Translations under genes and position numbers: made by a program
Notes under the pieces: generated by a model
What the model saw: only the letters and a program-made list of their open reading frames with translations
What the model was told of the DNA's origin: nothing
The model's database searches: none
Shown: piece after piece, positions 31,617-42,943 of the stretch
How positions within the stretch are numbered: position 1 is the first letter of the stretch
Layout of the letters: each line of letters opens with the position of its first letter
Source of the DNA: Usnea hakonensis
Lineage: Eukaryota > Ascomycota > Lecanoromycetes > Lecanorales > Parmeliaceae
Length of the DNA stretch: 64,000 nt
Direction of reading: 5' to 3'
Assembly (NCBI GenBank): GCA_013423325.1
Contig: BLJB01000119.1
Coordinates: 62,001-126,000 of the forward strand

Positions 31617-34600
31617 TCATTCTTCGATATTCTCAAAATGGAAACTCGGACTACCGGGCGTCGCCTGACCCGCCACAGAGGGCACTTCTTCTCTCTTCCC
31701 TCCCTTCCCATCTCCAACCATCACAACCCCAACCTTCTCCCCCTCCTCCCCCTCCACCTTCACAACCTCAACAACCCTACACCCCGTCGTCCGCCTCAAC
31801 CCCCTCACCATCTTCTCCAACACCTCTCCCTCCTCAAACGCCAATTTCCGATCAAACACAACCTCCTCAGTCTCCCCCGCCAAGAGGCGCTTCTTAAGAT
31901 GCTGCACAAACGGCATCGCGCGTTTCATTTCCGCTTTGCCCTTGGCTTGGACTTGAGTGTTGAGATTCTTCTCATCGAACGCCATGTCCTTGAAGGAATC
32001 GCGGACGATGGCGAGATAGGCGTCCTGCCAGGCCGGGAAGCTGGCGGCGTAGAAGATGGTCAGTTTCTTGGGGCGTTTGGGGTCAAAGGTGATCATCTTT
32101 CCCTTGTCCTTGCGCTTCTGCTGCGCCGCTTCCGCGCTGGTGATGGCGCTGCTTGTCGCCCTTACGTATTCCCTTGTTGCCGTTAGGGAAGGATCCGGGG
32201 CGGGGACGGAGGGCCAAAGGGCGTTTTGGATGGTTGAGGGGGAGGTTTGGTTGAGGACTTCGGACCAGATGTAGTCGGCCCAGTGGGGGGCGATGGGGGT
32301 GATGAGGAGGGCTTGCAGGGTGATGTATTTGTGGATGAGGGCGGAGTGCATGGGGAGGGAGGCGGCTGTGGTGGCTTCGCGATAGAAGTCCCGGGCTGAG
32401 GTGAAGTCGTAGAGGCAGGATTTGAGGGCGACTTTGTATTCTTTTCTGAGTGAAGGTTAGTATCATGGGATATGTTTCGTTGAATTTGTGAGGAATGAGG
32501 AGGAAGGGGGTTGCTCACTCTTCGTAGTGCTGTCTGGCCTCGTGGACGAGGGTGTTCATCTCGTTGTCGAAGAGTTGATCCCATAGTTCCTCGGCTTTGC
32601 CTGTTCGGAGGGTTTTATCGTTGATTACCTCCTCACACCATTCTTTGAGAGTATACATTCGCAGGATGATTTGGTTTGCTACAGTCTCTTCAAAGTTGGC
32701 GTCTTCGACTCCATCCCCGGCATCTGCGAGAGCTATCCGACACGCATCTGCGCCATACTTCTCGACGGCATCATGCAAGGTCATAAAATTGCCTGTGCTT
32801 TTGCTCATCTTCTCGCCGTTTAGCAGTAAGTGTCCATTTGCCCGTACGCTTCGCGGCCAGAACTCCTTGGGGAAAAGGGCGATGTGGATATAGAGGAAAA
32901 AGGTAAGGTGGTTAGGAAGCAGATCTTTGCCAGAGCTATTCATGTCGAGGGGATACCAATATTCAAACTCTCTCCTCATCGTTTCAAGGTCTGCTCTTTT
33001 AATACCACTCTTTTTCAAGAGCTCCTCGCTGAGTTCCCGCCGGCAGAATATGTAGTCCCAGACTTCATCGATCATTTGGGGCGCCTTTATGTCCAGTTTT
33101 CCGGGGGTTTTCCCGAACATGTCGCCGTGTAACAGATGCGCGATCGTGTAATATGCCATGTAGATCGTGCTATCACTCAAACTCTCTACTAGAAACTTGG
33201 GATCCCAAGGAAGCTTTGATCCAAGACCATATGTTCTAGCACATGCCCAACGATTGAGCCATTCAAGATTCTTCTCGAATCCGTTTTGTGTCTCAGAGCT
33301 GTAAGTCTCCATATCATTCTTGACATGATCGAGTACAGTATCTCGCCATTGAGCGTCGTTTTCTCCGTAGTTGAGAAACCATTGACCAAGATATGCAGTG
33401 ACGCATTCGTCGCCACTACGGCTGACAACATGACCATTTGGCTCTGCGTACTCGAAAGCTTCACTTCTCTTGATCAGAGCAGCTTTGACTTTAGGCTTTG
33501 CTGCCTCTACGGCTTCGCCTTTGAATTCGCCAATTAGCATCGTACCCTTGTAGTATCCTTCCTTATAGGCCAGATCTTTCGCTTCTGCAAGCTGCTTCGC
33601 ATCCTTTGGTGAATTGATCTTCATCTTCTCCACGAGAAATTTGGCAGAAGTATTCCCATATGACGGTGTCTGAATGATGGGCGGTATCTCAAGCTGGGCC
33701 CACTCCTTCTTTATACCGTAGTATTCGGCCTTCTTCGCCAGATCAGTAACAGTAGCGTAGTCGTCCGGACTGTCCGAAGGAACACAAGCCACGACACCGG
33801 TGCCTTTGGTGGGAAGAACGGATTCCATAGGTAGGATCCGCACACCTTGCTCGTGTATTGATAGCGGTGCGTTGACAAGGGTACCGACTACCTCCTCACC
33901 GGTTAGCTCGAGGACGGGAAGAAGCTCGCTAGCATCTCGTGCGAAATTTTCACTCTTGAAGAAGGTCCCTTGAAATGCCATATTCCAAGCAGCTCGTTTT
34001 GTTATTACGTAGTACTCATTGTTTGATACTTTGAATACACCATAGGTGATCTTAGGTCCCACGAAACAGCAAGTCTGCCCATACATCGTCTCAGGCCGAA
34101 GTGTTGCAGGAACAAAGTACACGTTCGCTCTATCTGGGAGGCTGCCTTCTATTTTCCCTGCAGATTTTGGTGACCACTCCTTGACTTTCAACTTGAGGGC
34201 CGTGTAGTCCTGCGGAGCCACGCCTTCTCCTTCTGCTCTATCATGGTCCATACATGGCTGCCCATCTTTAGGCGAATAAATTGTATAGCGGACACCGTAT
34301 TGTATCTTCTTCAGCTCGTATAAACGGTTCATCTGCCATCGTACGAAAGCATCATAATATGCATTGGCATCAGTCGTAACCATTGATCGTCTCCAATCTA
34401 TTCGAGCTCCAAAGTTGTCCAGATCTCGTATCACAAGTGGTGGGAAGTATTGCAGCCAGTGATTTGTATTGGCAAACTTGTAAATTTCTGCTTTTGGGAT
34501 TCCCAAAGCAAGCATGATCTGGAATTGATACTTCTTCTTGACCGTCTTTGCTGCAGCCTTTCCCTTTTTCGAAGTGAATTTCGTAATGTCCTCTTTTGTC

Positions 34601-35130
34601 TCCCCTTGTGTTGGCGCTGGCGCTGTCTCTGCCTGATCTGTTTCCTCATCCTCATAAAGCTCGAAGTTCTGTCCAAATTTCCCGACCTCTTCCGTCAATT
34701 TATCTGCACAAGCTTTGATTGGCAAACCAGTCAAGTGAAAGCCTAGAGGGAATAAGGTTCGCCTTCCCTCCATCCTGGCGAAGCCCGCCGAGAATTCCAT
34801 TTTGCTGACCGTGAAGCTGTGCCCAACATGTAGAGTGCCATTTGTATACGGGTACGCAAAAATGCCATAATACTTGGGATGCCTTTTCCGCAACTCGGTT
34901 GAGGGCATCGAGCCCGCGCGTATCTCGGAGGTTGTGGGAGCATTGGAATCGAAGACTTTGCTTTCCCGCCATTTCTTCTGGTATCTTTTTTCAACTTCAA
35001 TTAAAGCATCTCTTTTCTCGGTCTGCAAGATTGTCTGTCAGTTACGAACAGTCACAAGATGTAGGCCTCTTACATTTTCCATTTTCAAGGTCTTCGAGTT
35101 TGCGCCAGCGGCGCCATCTGCGGCAGCCAT
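31617..35130 (-). CDS. Cytosolic leucyl-tRNA synthetase
   Basis: This enzyme charges tRNA-Leu in the cytoplasm. Exons 35130-35074, 35022-32519 and 32445-31617 give 1129 residues, a normal length for eukaryotic cytosolic LeuRS (yeast CDC60 type). Class I signature 1 is YPYTNGTLHVGHSF (HVGH, about residue 84-87). Signature 2 is NGEKMSKSTGNFMTL. The CP1 editing domain lies between, with TLRPETMYGQTCCFVG and GTGVVACVPSDSPDDYAT, the threonine-rich and aspartate-containing editing-site motifs. The C-terminal anticodon-binding and extension region is in exon 3. There is no mitochondrial presequence. The C-terminal part is unusually GC-rich. Confidence 0.97.
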
Positions 35131-35489
35131 AGCTGTATTCGTCCGTGAGAATTGCAGGTTTACGGCCTGTGCAATGCGCAAGGGGGCTGTATCAAACAGT
35201 TTCTTAACATAGGCAATTCGCAAACTTATGAGCTGTAAACCACGAAACATGCGTTTTCTGCACCCAGTCTACACGAACAGGCCTCGTGACTCATGTATTG
35301 CATGAGTCAATATCAAAAAGTTGCGGCTCTGCTTACAGATGTTTGACCCCTGCTAGTGCTCTCGGTGCTGTCCCGGATGCCAAGCCAACTCACTTTCTCC
35401 GCAATTTACCCATTTACTCTACGGAGTACGTCCTACAACATATGCATTCAGCATTCTTTTCCTTCCAACGGCGTGCCTCCCATATCAAG

Positions 35490-35997
35490 ATGTTCAGGCC
35501 AAATTTGAGACGACTGGCTGAGGCTTCGCGATCTGCTTGCCTGATTAATCCCCACCAGGCTCAGAAAGAATGGCCGCCCGACTTCACAAAGCTTCACCCA
35601 AAATACCAATTTCACTTGGAGCGCAAGTACAGACGACGCGCCAAGCTACGATATGCACGGCCTCGGTGGACCAAGGCGGTAAAGATTGCTGCCTCCGGAA
35701 GCTCGTTGTGTAAGAAGTCTTCGGATAGTATCCGTGTGTCTCATCGCTCATTACTCGAATAGTAATCTTGGTATACGCGGTATTCTTTATGGACTGGGAA
35801 GACATGGCCCGTGGAGATGCGAAGCCTTTTGAACGAGTATGTGACTCTCATCTAGCCCATGGTGTAGGATTTTGCTGACATATAACAAGACTCGACAGTG
35901 GGTTCGCAATGAGATCAGCTCGATTTGGACCGCAAGTCCGACTACTTCTCAGACAATTGCTCAAAAAAACGACTCTCATCCGAAGCCAGCCTCTTGA
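35490..35997 (+). CDS. Predicted mitochondrial single-pass membrane protein, 130 aa
   Basis: Exons 35490-35709, 35763-35836 and 35899-35997 join in frame to 130 residues. The N-terminus MFRPNLRRLAEASRSACL is Arg-rich and acid-free, as expected for a mitochondrial presequence. A basic segment follows (HPKYQFHLERKYRRRAKLRYARPRWTKAVKIA), then one hydrophobic helix that appears only after splicing (SSLLILVYAVFFM). The tail begins DWEDMARGDAKPFERWVRNEI. It looks like a small conserved fungal inner-membrane protein, but I cannot name the family. Its start lies 360 bp from the LeuRS start, on the opposite strand. Confidence 0.75.
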
Positions 35998-36845
35998 AAT
36001 GAATGCGTGGTCACTATCGGTCTACTTTTCTCTGGCCATCTTGCGCCGACACAGGCACGGCATTCGCAGCCGTTGACCTCTACATCTCTGGTTGTCACCA
36101 CTTAATGACAACCCTGCCCTTCTCATACTACATCGATGTTTAAGTTCTTTCTCGATGTTAAAGTCAATCCCTTTGAGACTGCATTAGTCTTCGGCTCTCT
36201 GGACTCCCAACCGCTCTCATCGGCATACCTCTCACTTGCCATGATACCCTCAGCTCGGTTCCATTTAATCTCAGAAATGCCAATGAATTTCCTGGACCGA
36301 CCTCTATCTCTTGCGCCAATGCCCATGAGATATCTTCGTTGAGCCCCTTCACGAGGTCGAACAACCCCAAGTGCAGGACTGCCGCATTTGAAGGTGCCAA
36401 GGAATCATACTGGCTGGTGCAAGTGTGAGGTAGAGCTGTTGTAATCCGATGGCTGCGATCTGATTCAGAAGGAAATACTCCAAAGTGATATACGATAGTC
36501 TCTGGTCGTTGAAAGCGAGGAAAGACTTCCACGTGTCGTAAAAGTGCTTTTGGTGTGGTTGTTCTTGAAGAGCGAGGCCACGTACGTCATCTATGATCGC
36601 TTGATTCCATATCTTCAGAGACCAGGTGGCCGGGACCTCATTGTGTAACAGGAAAAGCAGCTAACGACCTGATATTCCAAATATCAGCTTACCGTTTCCT
36701 TTTCCATTCTAGAGTGTTAATTCTCGGACGAAGTACACATTATATAAAAACCTTCCACCACCCGCTTTCTGTCATTCCAACACACAATCTTTCGGACCTA
36801 TAAAGCCCGCTTCACCTGCAAAATACCATCACATCCCCAACCACA
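35998..36845. other. Intergenic upstream of the small secreted protein
   Basis: No supported gene. Short open frames on both strands around 36120-36530 have no recognisable features. The distal end is the promoter of the gene at 36846. Confidence 0.35.
36741..36750 (+). promoter_or_regulatory. Probable TATA box
   Basis: The sequence TATATAAAAA lies 96-105 bases before the ATG of the small secreted protein, a usual distance for an inducible fungal promoter. Confidence 0.55.
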
Positions 36846-37244
36846 ATGCACTTCACCAACCTCCTCCTCATCGCATTCCTCACCCTCACAGCTTATGCCT
36901 GCGAGGGCAATGGCTGCATCTACCCGGGCCACTTCATCGGTACCTTGAGCTTCTACGCCGACCCCGAAGCCTCGTATTGTCCCATCAACAACCCCGACGC
37001 CGAAGAATTCTACTTCGCCAGTATACCATCCCATTTCTTCGCGTCCCGCAAAAAATCCATCTGCGGGACCAGCATTAAGATCACGAACCCTATCAACAAC
37101 AATATCATTGATGCCTCCGTAATTGGAGACTGCACTGTCTGTGCCGCCGACAATATACAACTTACGACAGCCGGTTTAGACGAATTGGGCGATGCGAGCG
37201 GAGCGCCCGAAATTGTCGAATGGACCTTTAATGCGTCAGTCTAG
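36846..37244 (+). CDS. Small secreted six-cysteine protein, double-psi beta-barrel (RlpA/expansin-like)
   Basis: Intronless, 132 residues. A clear signal peptide (MHFTNLLLIAFLTLTAYA) gives a mature start near Cys19. The mature protein is about 114 residues with six cysteines (19, 24, 45, 73, 96, 99). GTLSFYADPEASYCPINNP, SICGTSIKITNP, IDASVIGDCTVCAADNIQLT and a final EIVEWTF match the pattern of RlpA-like double-psi beta-barrel proteins. These are related to expansins, barwin and plant-pathogen secreted proteins. The usual Asp of DC is present (GDC). No catalytic claim is possible. A plausible role is in the cell wall or as an apoplastic effector. It has its own TATA box. Confidence 0.85.
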   Translation: MHFTNLLLIAFLTLTAYACEGNGCIYPGHFIGTLSFYADPEASYCPINNPDAEEFYFASIPSHFFASRKKSICGTSIKITNPINNNIIDASVIGDCTVCAADNIQLTTAGLDELGDASGAPEIVEWTFNASV

Positions 37245-37284
37245 AGTTGAAAGCACAAGAGATAGACGAGCCGGTACGCTAATC

Positions 37285-37369
37285 CTCGTAATGACCGTCA
37301 AGTGCCTTGACTGATGTAGGTCAATGGTCTAAAGATCCCGCAACCCTCTTTTTCAGTGGGGTTCAGACC
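37285..37369 (+). repeat. Dispersed structured repeat, copy A
   Basis: It shares with copy B (39520-39597, same orientation) the blocks CTCGTAATGA, AGTGC-TTGAC-GAT-TAGGTC, an identical 19-base core (GGTCTAAAGATCCCGCAAC) and CTTTTTCAG-GGG. It can fold into a TTGAC/GTCAA hairpin and a CCCGC/GTGGG hairpin. It lies between the secreted-protein gene and the hydrolase gene. Confidence 0.75.
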
Positions 37370-37632
37370 ACCACCTCCCTTACAAGGTCCAGACAGAAAG
37401 ATTGATCCATAGCTCCAGTCACCCGAGTGGCAAGATACGCGCTTGCTGCCAGGCAATTGTGAAGCCAACATGGAGAGAAATTGCATTTCCATCAAATTGC
37501 GACTTCAAGTATATCAGAAAACCATTCTTGCGAATACCAAAAAACTTCCAAAACCCAGAGAGACCATTCAGTGAACACCCACATGAAAGGTCACCTCGTG
37601 CATGTTGCTGTGCCTCTTGAGCTCCTCTTCTC

Positions 37633-39109
37633 TTACATCTTCGCTTTAGCTTTGCTCTTCAAAAAGTCGTCCATCCAAAAATCTGTCTTGTCATGCCACT
37701 CCTTGGAGATGACAAGGCGATGCCCCTCTATCTCACTTTTACCTCTTGCACCTTCTTCAATTTCTATCCTCTCGTCTTGCTCCCATCCTCTATACCACTC
37801 GATCAGCCAAACGAAGCCAATGTCCGCACATTTGTCTGGCTTTTCGAACGTGACCAAGTGGCTGCCACCTTCAACCTCAACACCCTTCACCTTCCCAGCT
37901 TTTACACCACCACTGCCTCCTTTCCCTATTCCCGTTGTGTCCATTTTCTTCCCTTTCAACCAAGGAGTGAACAATGGGCTTCTCCGCGGAAATACATATA
38001 ACACACTCGGTCTTAGTGATGGTAAGTTGTCAAGTGTAAGATCTGTCTCAGCGCGATAAAACGGGTGGGACTCTAATACCCCAGGATCTGCGTCAGGATA
38101 GCGGCGGCGGTTTTCACCAAGCAAACCCTCGTCTAGACTGCTGGCAATTGGGGAGAAATATGGTCGTACATAGGTCCAAGATTCTTGGTGTTTGCTTGTT
38201 GTCAAGACGACATCAGCCTGCCCTTCAATTCGTTTTCGATCCTCTGGATATGCCTGAGGCGTCTTTTCTCTCAGCCCAAATTGCAACCATCTCTCTAGTA
38301 CCCTTTGGTCCCAATTTCTATAGGGATTACTCTTCCGGAAGAATTCCTCGGCTGCCGCACGATTGGGCCAGAAGTCTTCACGCTTGTTGCTAAAGTATGC
38401 GAGGAACACGCCCTGGGAGACAGAGGTTTGGATTATTGGGTCGAAAAGGATGAGCGCTGACAGCAGACGGGCGTGTAGGAGGGAGAGGTTTACACTTTTT
38501 TTGGACTTCAGCGTTGAAACATAGCTCAAGGACTGACTTACAGTGCAGTTCCACCTATACTATGGCCAATGCCTACAATCGGTCTCACAATCTGGTCTCG
38601 AAATGTATTCACCATAAGTAACAGATCTCGAGAATGGTCAAACCAAGATGCTGTTCGCAAATATTGTCAAACTCCTTCTCACAGCTTCTAGAGGTTCAAA
38701 TTCAAAGTTAACATACGATCGTCCCCTTGTATCTCTTCATTCAACACACCACTCGCCCCTTGATTGCTCATATCTGCCATCCAAATATTCCTTATCTTGA
38801 AGCCATTGGATTTTTGCGAATTGCGTAGTATACCGTCCCAAAGAGGCTCATACATTTCCTGCGTCCACTCCTGTTAGCTTTCAACACAATGGATGAGACC
38901 TGCAGTCGACGCACTTTAGGAAAACTTGTCCCACCAGCCGCAATGATTGTCACACTCCCATCATCGGCGGCAAGATTGTCCAATGGCTGATACTGCTTGA
39001 TGTCAAGATAGAGAGTATCCTCCTGGGCATTACGTGTAGCGCGCGGGTATTCTCGGATGTGCTGGCACGGCAGGACATGGTGTTTGATGCTAAAAAGATT
39101 GGATGACAT
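37633..39109 (-). CDS. Alpha/beta-hydrolase of the AKT2-like toxin-biosynthesis family, PTS1-like C-terminus
   Basis: Exons 39109-38915, 38858-38717, 38650-38542 and 38494-37633 give 435 residues. The nucleophile elbow GIGHSIGG (Ser143) appears only after the third and fourth exons are joined. It is preceded by IIAAGGTSFPKEMYEPLWDGIL and IWMADMSNQGASGVLNEE. Later motifs are LILFDPIIQ, WDQRVLERWLQFGLR and GGSHLVTFEKPDKCADIG (candidate catalytic His). The last three residues, AKM, fit the PTS1 consensus [SAC][KRH][LM]. AKT2-type proteins are known from Alternaria host-selective toxin pathways and act in peroxisomes. Related genes are common in fungi without such toxins, so no product is implied. 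No other pathway gene is adjacent. Confidence 0.85.
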
Positions 39110-39519
39110 GGCTCATGGTCAGGGTTCAGCCTTTACACAAGGTTCAATTAAGCTGTCCGGGTTCGTAAAATACATGATCATCTATTCTATATAAGACGAG
39201 CACTTTGACATATGGACAAATTCATTTCAGGCATTGCAATTGAAGGTTTGTCAGCAAAATCTTACAGCGTATCGGCGGCTTTCGTAAAGTAGCCATTCAG
39301 TGAACGTACTCATCGCCCCACCTCCGTACAGAGATTGGCGTACAAATTTCTAAGCAGCCCTAACCCAGTCTTCGGATATCGATCCTATATTCGGATAGCG
39401 ATCCTACGTTCATCGACCTGCGTTGTCAGCCTTTCGGGAGATCTTGGCTTGGCATGTCCAGAACTTTGTACGCCAATCCAAATAGCCGCATGGCTAACGT
39501 ACATAAAACTCCTGGCGAG

Positions 39520-39597
39520 CTCGTAATGAACGTCTAGTGCGTTGACCGATCTAGGTCTAAAGATCCCGCAACTCGCTTTTTCAGCGGGTCCAGATCC
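39520..39597 (+). repeat. Dispersed structured repeat, copy B
   Basis: Second copy of the element at 37285-37369, about 400 bp upstream of the hydrolase start. It has the same 19-base core at 39554-39572. The CCCGC/GCGGG hairpin is perfect here and carries one G-U type change in copy A. Confidence 0.75.
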
Positions 39598-40831
39598 TTC
39601 TTCACAGACCTCCAAGCTTTTATGCATGTTTTCATGCGTGTGCCACGTTGATGGATTGCATGCATGGCACATGTTGGGGTCCTATAGAATTTGCTTCCAA
39701 TGAGACTATCACCGCTGGTATGTCTCGCTGAGAAAGAATGGTTGGTCTTTGATAGGTCTCTGCAGATACGTGCATGGAAATCAACATATCACACGCTTAC
39801 TTGTTGGAGTGGTCGGACCCGCACCTTGGGAACACTCCATCTCACATTTGCATCATTAGAGATTCAATATTGGTGGGATTCCCCGTTAAGTCGGAAAATG
39901 GGCAAGTAAAAAGGAGATGTATACAGTACTGAATCAGCGATTGGGGCACTGCATATCAAGGTACTTTTCCTCTTTTTAAAAATGGTCTTATTGATGCGCG
40001 CCACGCTACAAGGTACAATCTGACCTATCAGAACCAAGACTCAGATCATTAAGCACGGGTATTTAGGTCATTTTCACATCTGGAGCAGTTGTTAAGGCCA
40101 TATGCAGTTAGGCTTCGACAACCTCGCCGCTTTTTCCTATTGCCCAAACCTTTGACGCAGGACGGCCGAATGGAATGGCTAACTCTTATTGAAGGCACTG
40201 CTGAGCAGAGTATGACAACACCGTGCAGGAGTTGAGTAGCAGAAGGACGGATAGTGACCTCGAAGTAAATACTGAACGGGGGGTAATAATCCTCACAGTA
40301 CTTATTTAAATAGGGATAATAACTCTTAAATAGACTCTTTATATTAAAGAGACCCCCTTCTATATAGTGTTCTAGGGGTTATAACCTATTTATTTTAGTA
40401 TTTTAAATGTCTAGAACCCCTAAATCCTCCTTGAAAATAGATTCAAGCTGCACGAGGAAACCCCCACGATAAGGGTCCACGTTATGTTCTTCTTCAGTTA
40501 TCAATTTTAGGACTGGTGCAACTTTAGACGGTTTGGCTGCTGCAAGCCTGCAAGTGATTGTCCCTCTTGCATAAATGCGGCACAGATTCAGCTTTGGCGG
40601 AAACTCCTATTGCAACCCTCCTAGTTCGCTATCCTTCATGCATGATAGGGCACAGACTATATATACGCCTGGACGTATACAAGAAGACTTTTTTATTACT
40701 GAATTAGACTGTCTGTAATGCTTATTTCTGTGAGAGATAGATAACGAAGGCAGGCTACCTTATGCTTTCCCACTGGTGCCAAACTTTCTGATTTCTACTT
40801 TGATCAGTATACTTGTTTCAATGCAAATAAC
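39598..40831. other. Intergenic, includes an AT-rich palindromic island
   Basis: No gene recognised. The notable content is the AT-rich nested inverted repeat listed separately (40297-40401). The region flanks the rhodopsin-like gene promoter. Confidence 0.4.
40297..40401. repeat. AT-rich nested inverted repeat, MITE-like
   Basis: The outer imperfect arms (about 40297-40324 and 40376-40401) are reverse complements of each other: TAAATAGG-rich left arm, CCTATTTA-rich right arm. An inner perfect hairpin CTCTTTA-TAT-TAAAGAG lies at 40335-40351. A 10-bp palindrome GGTTATAACC lies at 40377-40386. AT content is much higher than in the surroundings. Confidence 0.65.
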
Positions 40832-42085
40832 ATGGATGGTGTTCCAAGAAAAGATGAAGAGAACATGGGTCCTCCAATGCTCGAGCTCAGCTGGACTCTT
40901 GCTGCCATCGCCATTATTATCGTAATTCTCCGAGTATTGATTCGCTCAAATGGGAAACATGGCCTACGGATAGACGATCATTTCATGGTTCTAGCATTAG
41001 TGAGGCAATGCCAAATGCTCTCAGACCACGGACAATGCTAATTGCTTTCCAAGGTCTGTGGGATAATCAATATGGTTCTCCTTAGTATCGCAGTTTCCTG
41101 GGGGTTTGGAAGACACCTGACGTCCCTTGACCCAACGCGAAGTGTTCAAGCGATCAAGTACAACTTCATCCAACAGCCTCTCCACGTGATGAGCTCCTGT
41201 TTTGGACGTATATCCTCCACATTATTCTTGATCGAGATTGTCCAGAAGTTTGTCACGCGGAGAAGATTTCTCTATTTTCTTGCGGCCCTTCAACTCGGCA
41301 TCAACGGATCTACCAGCATAATCATCTTGGTACAGTGCAGACCGATTCAAAAATTCTGGAATCGTAGTGTTGAAGGTGACTGCTGGAGCCCTAACAATCA
41401 AGAGTATTACTCTTTTTTTCAAGGGTGTATGTCTACCTATCGTCCTGCGGGGATACTTTCTCACCGTTTCGATCAGCTGTCAACGTAATTACAGATTTTG
41501 TTCTGGCCGTGTTCCCAGCCACGTTCATATGGCAGCTTAATATGAAACTTCAGAGAAAAATTGGCTTGCTATTCGTGATGAGCCTCGGTATCTTGTCAGC
41601 ATCTATTCAGCTTTCTCTCTTCGACAGTCCTTGAAAGCTAACAGGCCGCAGTTCTATGGTCGCTACAATTGTCAAAGTAGCGCAGATTAAATCTCTGGCA
41701 GCAACATCAGATTCGACGTGTGAGTTTCATAGATGGATTCTTCTGTCTCTCGTCAGTCATTCATAAAATGTAACAGATGCTACAGCATGGTTAATGATTT
41801 GGACAAGGTGGGTCTCTAATTTGCGCATTTGAACCAGAAGCTAACGCGTTCTCCAGCGTAGAGCAGTACGTCATCATTATTGCCGCGTCGATTCCACTCA
41901 TCATGCCGGCATTCCGTTGGATTGGCGAAAAACTGTCAGGCAGCTACAGATTCGTGACTGCATCATCGACAGCGCTCAGGAAGAAGACCGAGACGGCCGA
42001 GTATGGACGGAGCGCCCCACCGGAAAAACGGAGCTTTGAAAGGGACCCTGATATACACGTCGAAGAGTACATTCTCCCAACATAG
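40832..42085 (+). CDS. Rhodopsin-like integral membrane protein (fungal seven-helix, PTH11-related)
   Basis: Six exons: 40832-40999, 41054-41426, 41477-41594, 41652-41719, 41777-41807 and 41857-42085. All junctions keep frame, giving 328 residues with about seven hydrophobic helices. Motifs of the fungal rhodopsin-domain family (often annotated as integral membrane or PTH11-like) include LIRSNGKHGLRIDDHFMVLAL, VSWGFGRHLTSL, QPLHVMSSCFGRISSTLFLIE, VQCRPIQKFWNRS-GDCW, VITDFVLAVFPATFIWQLNM, MSLGIFSMVATIVKVAQ, and WTSVEQYVIIIAASIPLIMPAFRWI. Function in this family is mostly unknown; some members sense surface or host cues. Exon 3's donor is GTCAGC, weaker than usual, but it restores the family sequence and uses a GCTAAC branch site. 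Confidence 0.85.
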
Positions 42086-42943
42086 GCTCATGGCAGTGGA
42101 AGAAATTTGATAGCAGTGACGAGCCGTGGCACGGAATGGGTCAAGGATCGAATCACACATCAATAAAGACACGAAGACACAATAATCAGGGGTACAACGA
42201 CATCCTCAATACAACGGCGTAACCGCATTGCATCAAGGTCATGCGCTGTCAGCCCGTGTTCGGGTAAGATTTTAGCTCAAGAACAGGTTGGTCTCGCCGT
42301 TGAAATTGTTTGGGTAAAACATTGCATAAATCTCAAACGCACACGCTAGCTGCCCGCGGTTCATCGCGGACAGAGGCATTTAGTGGCCTCAATACTACCC
42401 ATCCTTCATGCCGTCAGACACACACAAGGCACAGTAATGACCTATCACGCCGATGGAATGGCGCCATGAATAAATCACCGTTCTGCCGTCCAGTAGGACT
42501 TTTGAATGGAGGTGAAAAGCGTCTTCTTGGAGGGATTAAAGCCAGGTGACCAGTAGGCCCCTGACCTGGACGATGAGGTTCTACCATTTTGTGGAAAATT
42601 CTTGATTCTTTTTGGTAGAATGGATACAGACGTGAGATCAGATTGGATTATTGAATAAGGTAATAAAGCGGGAACTGAATATTTATATAGAATGGAGGCT
42701 TCTAAATACTACCTATCTAGTGTTGTAGAAACCTTTTATATATACGCAGGTCGGCTCCCGGCCTGCCTTTTATCTGGGCAAATCGAAGTCCCATTTCAAG
42801 AGAGCCTACTTCAAGCCAACATCAGACAAACGGAGCCACATTCTAGCCAAGCTGACTCATTTCACTGCGTCCCTCAGCCTTGCGAATTCCTGCGAATCTC
42901 CCTGAAGAATCGCTGCTACGCTTTGATCTCGAGCTCGAGCCTC
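42086..42943. other. Intergenic, nothing recognised
   Basis: Only short open frames without motifs. A TATA-like TTTATATAG occurs near 42681-42689. Confidence 0.35.

Noticed and set aside
21578..39109. Possible secondary-metabolite cluster (P450, hydrolase)
   Set aside because: The genes are more than 14 kb apart with housekeeping genes (CTF8, TBC GAP, LeuRS) between them, and there is no backbone synthase.
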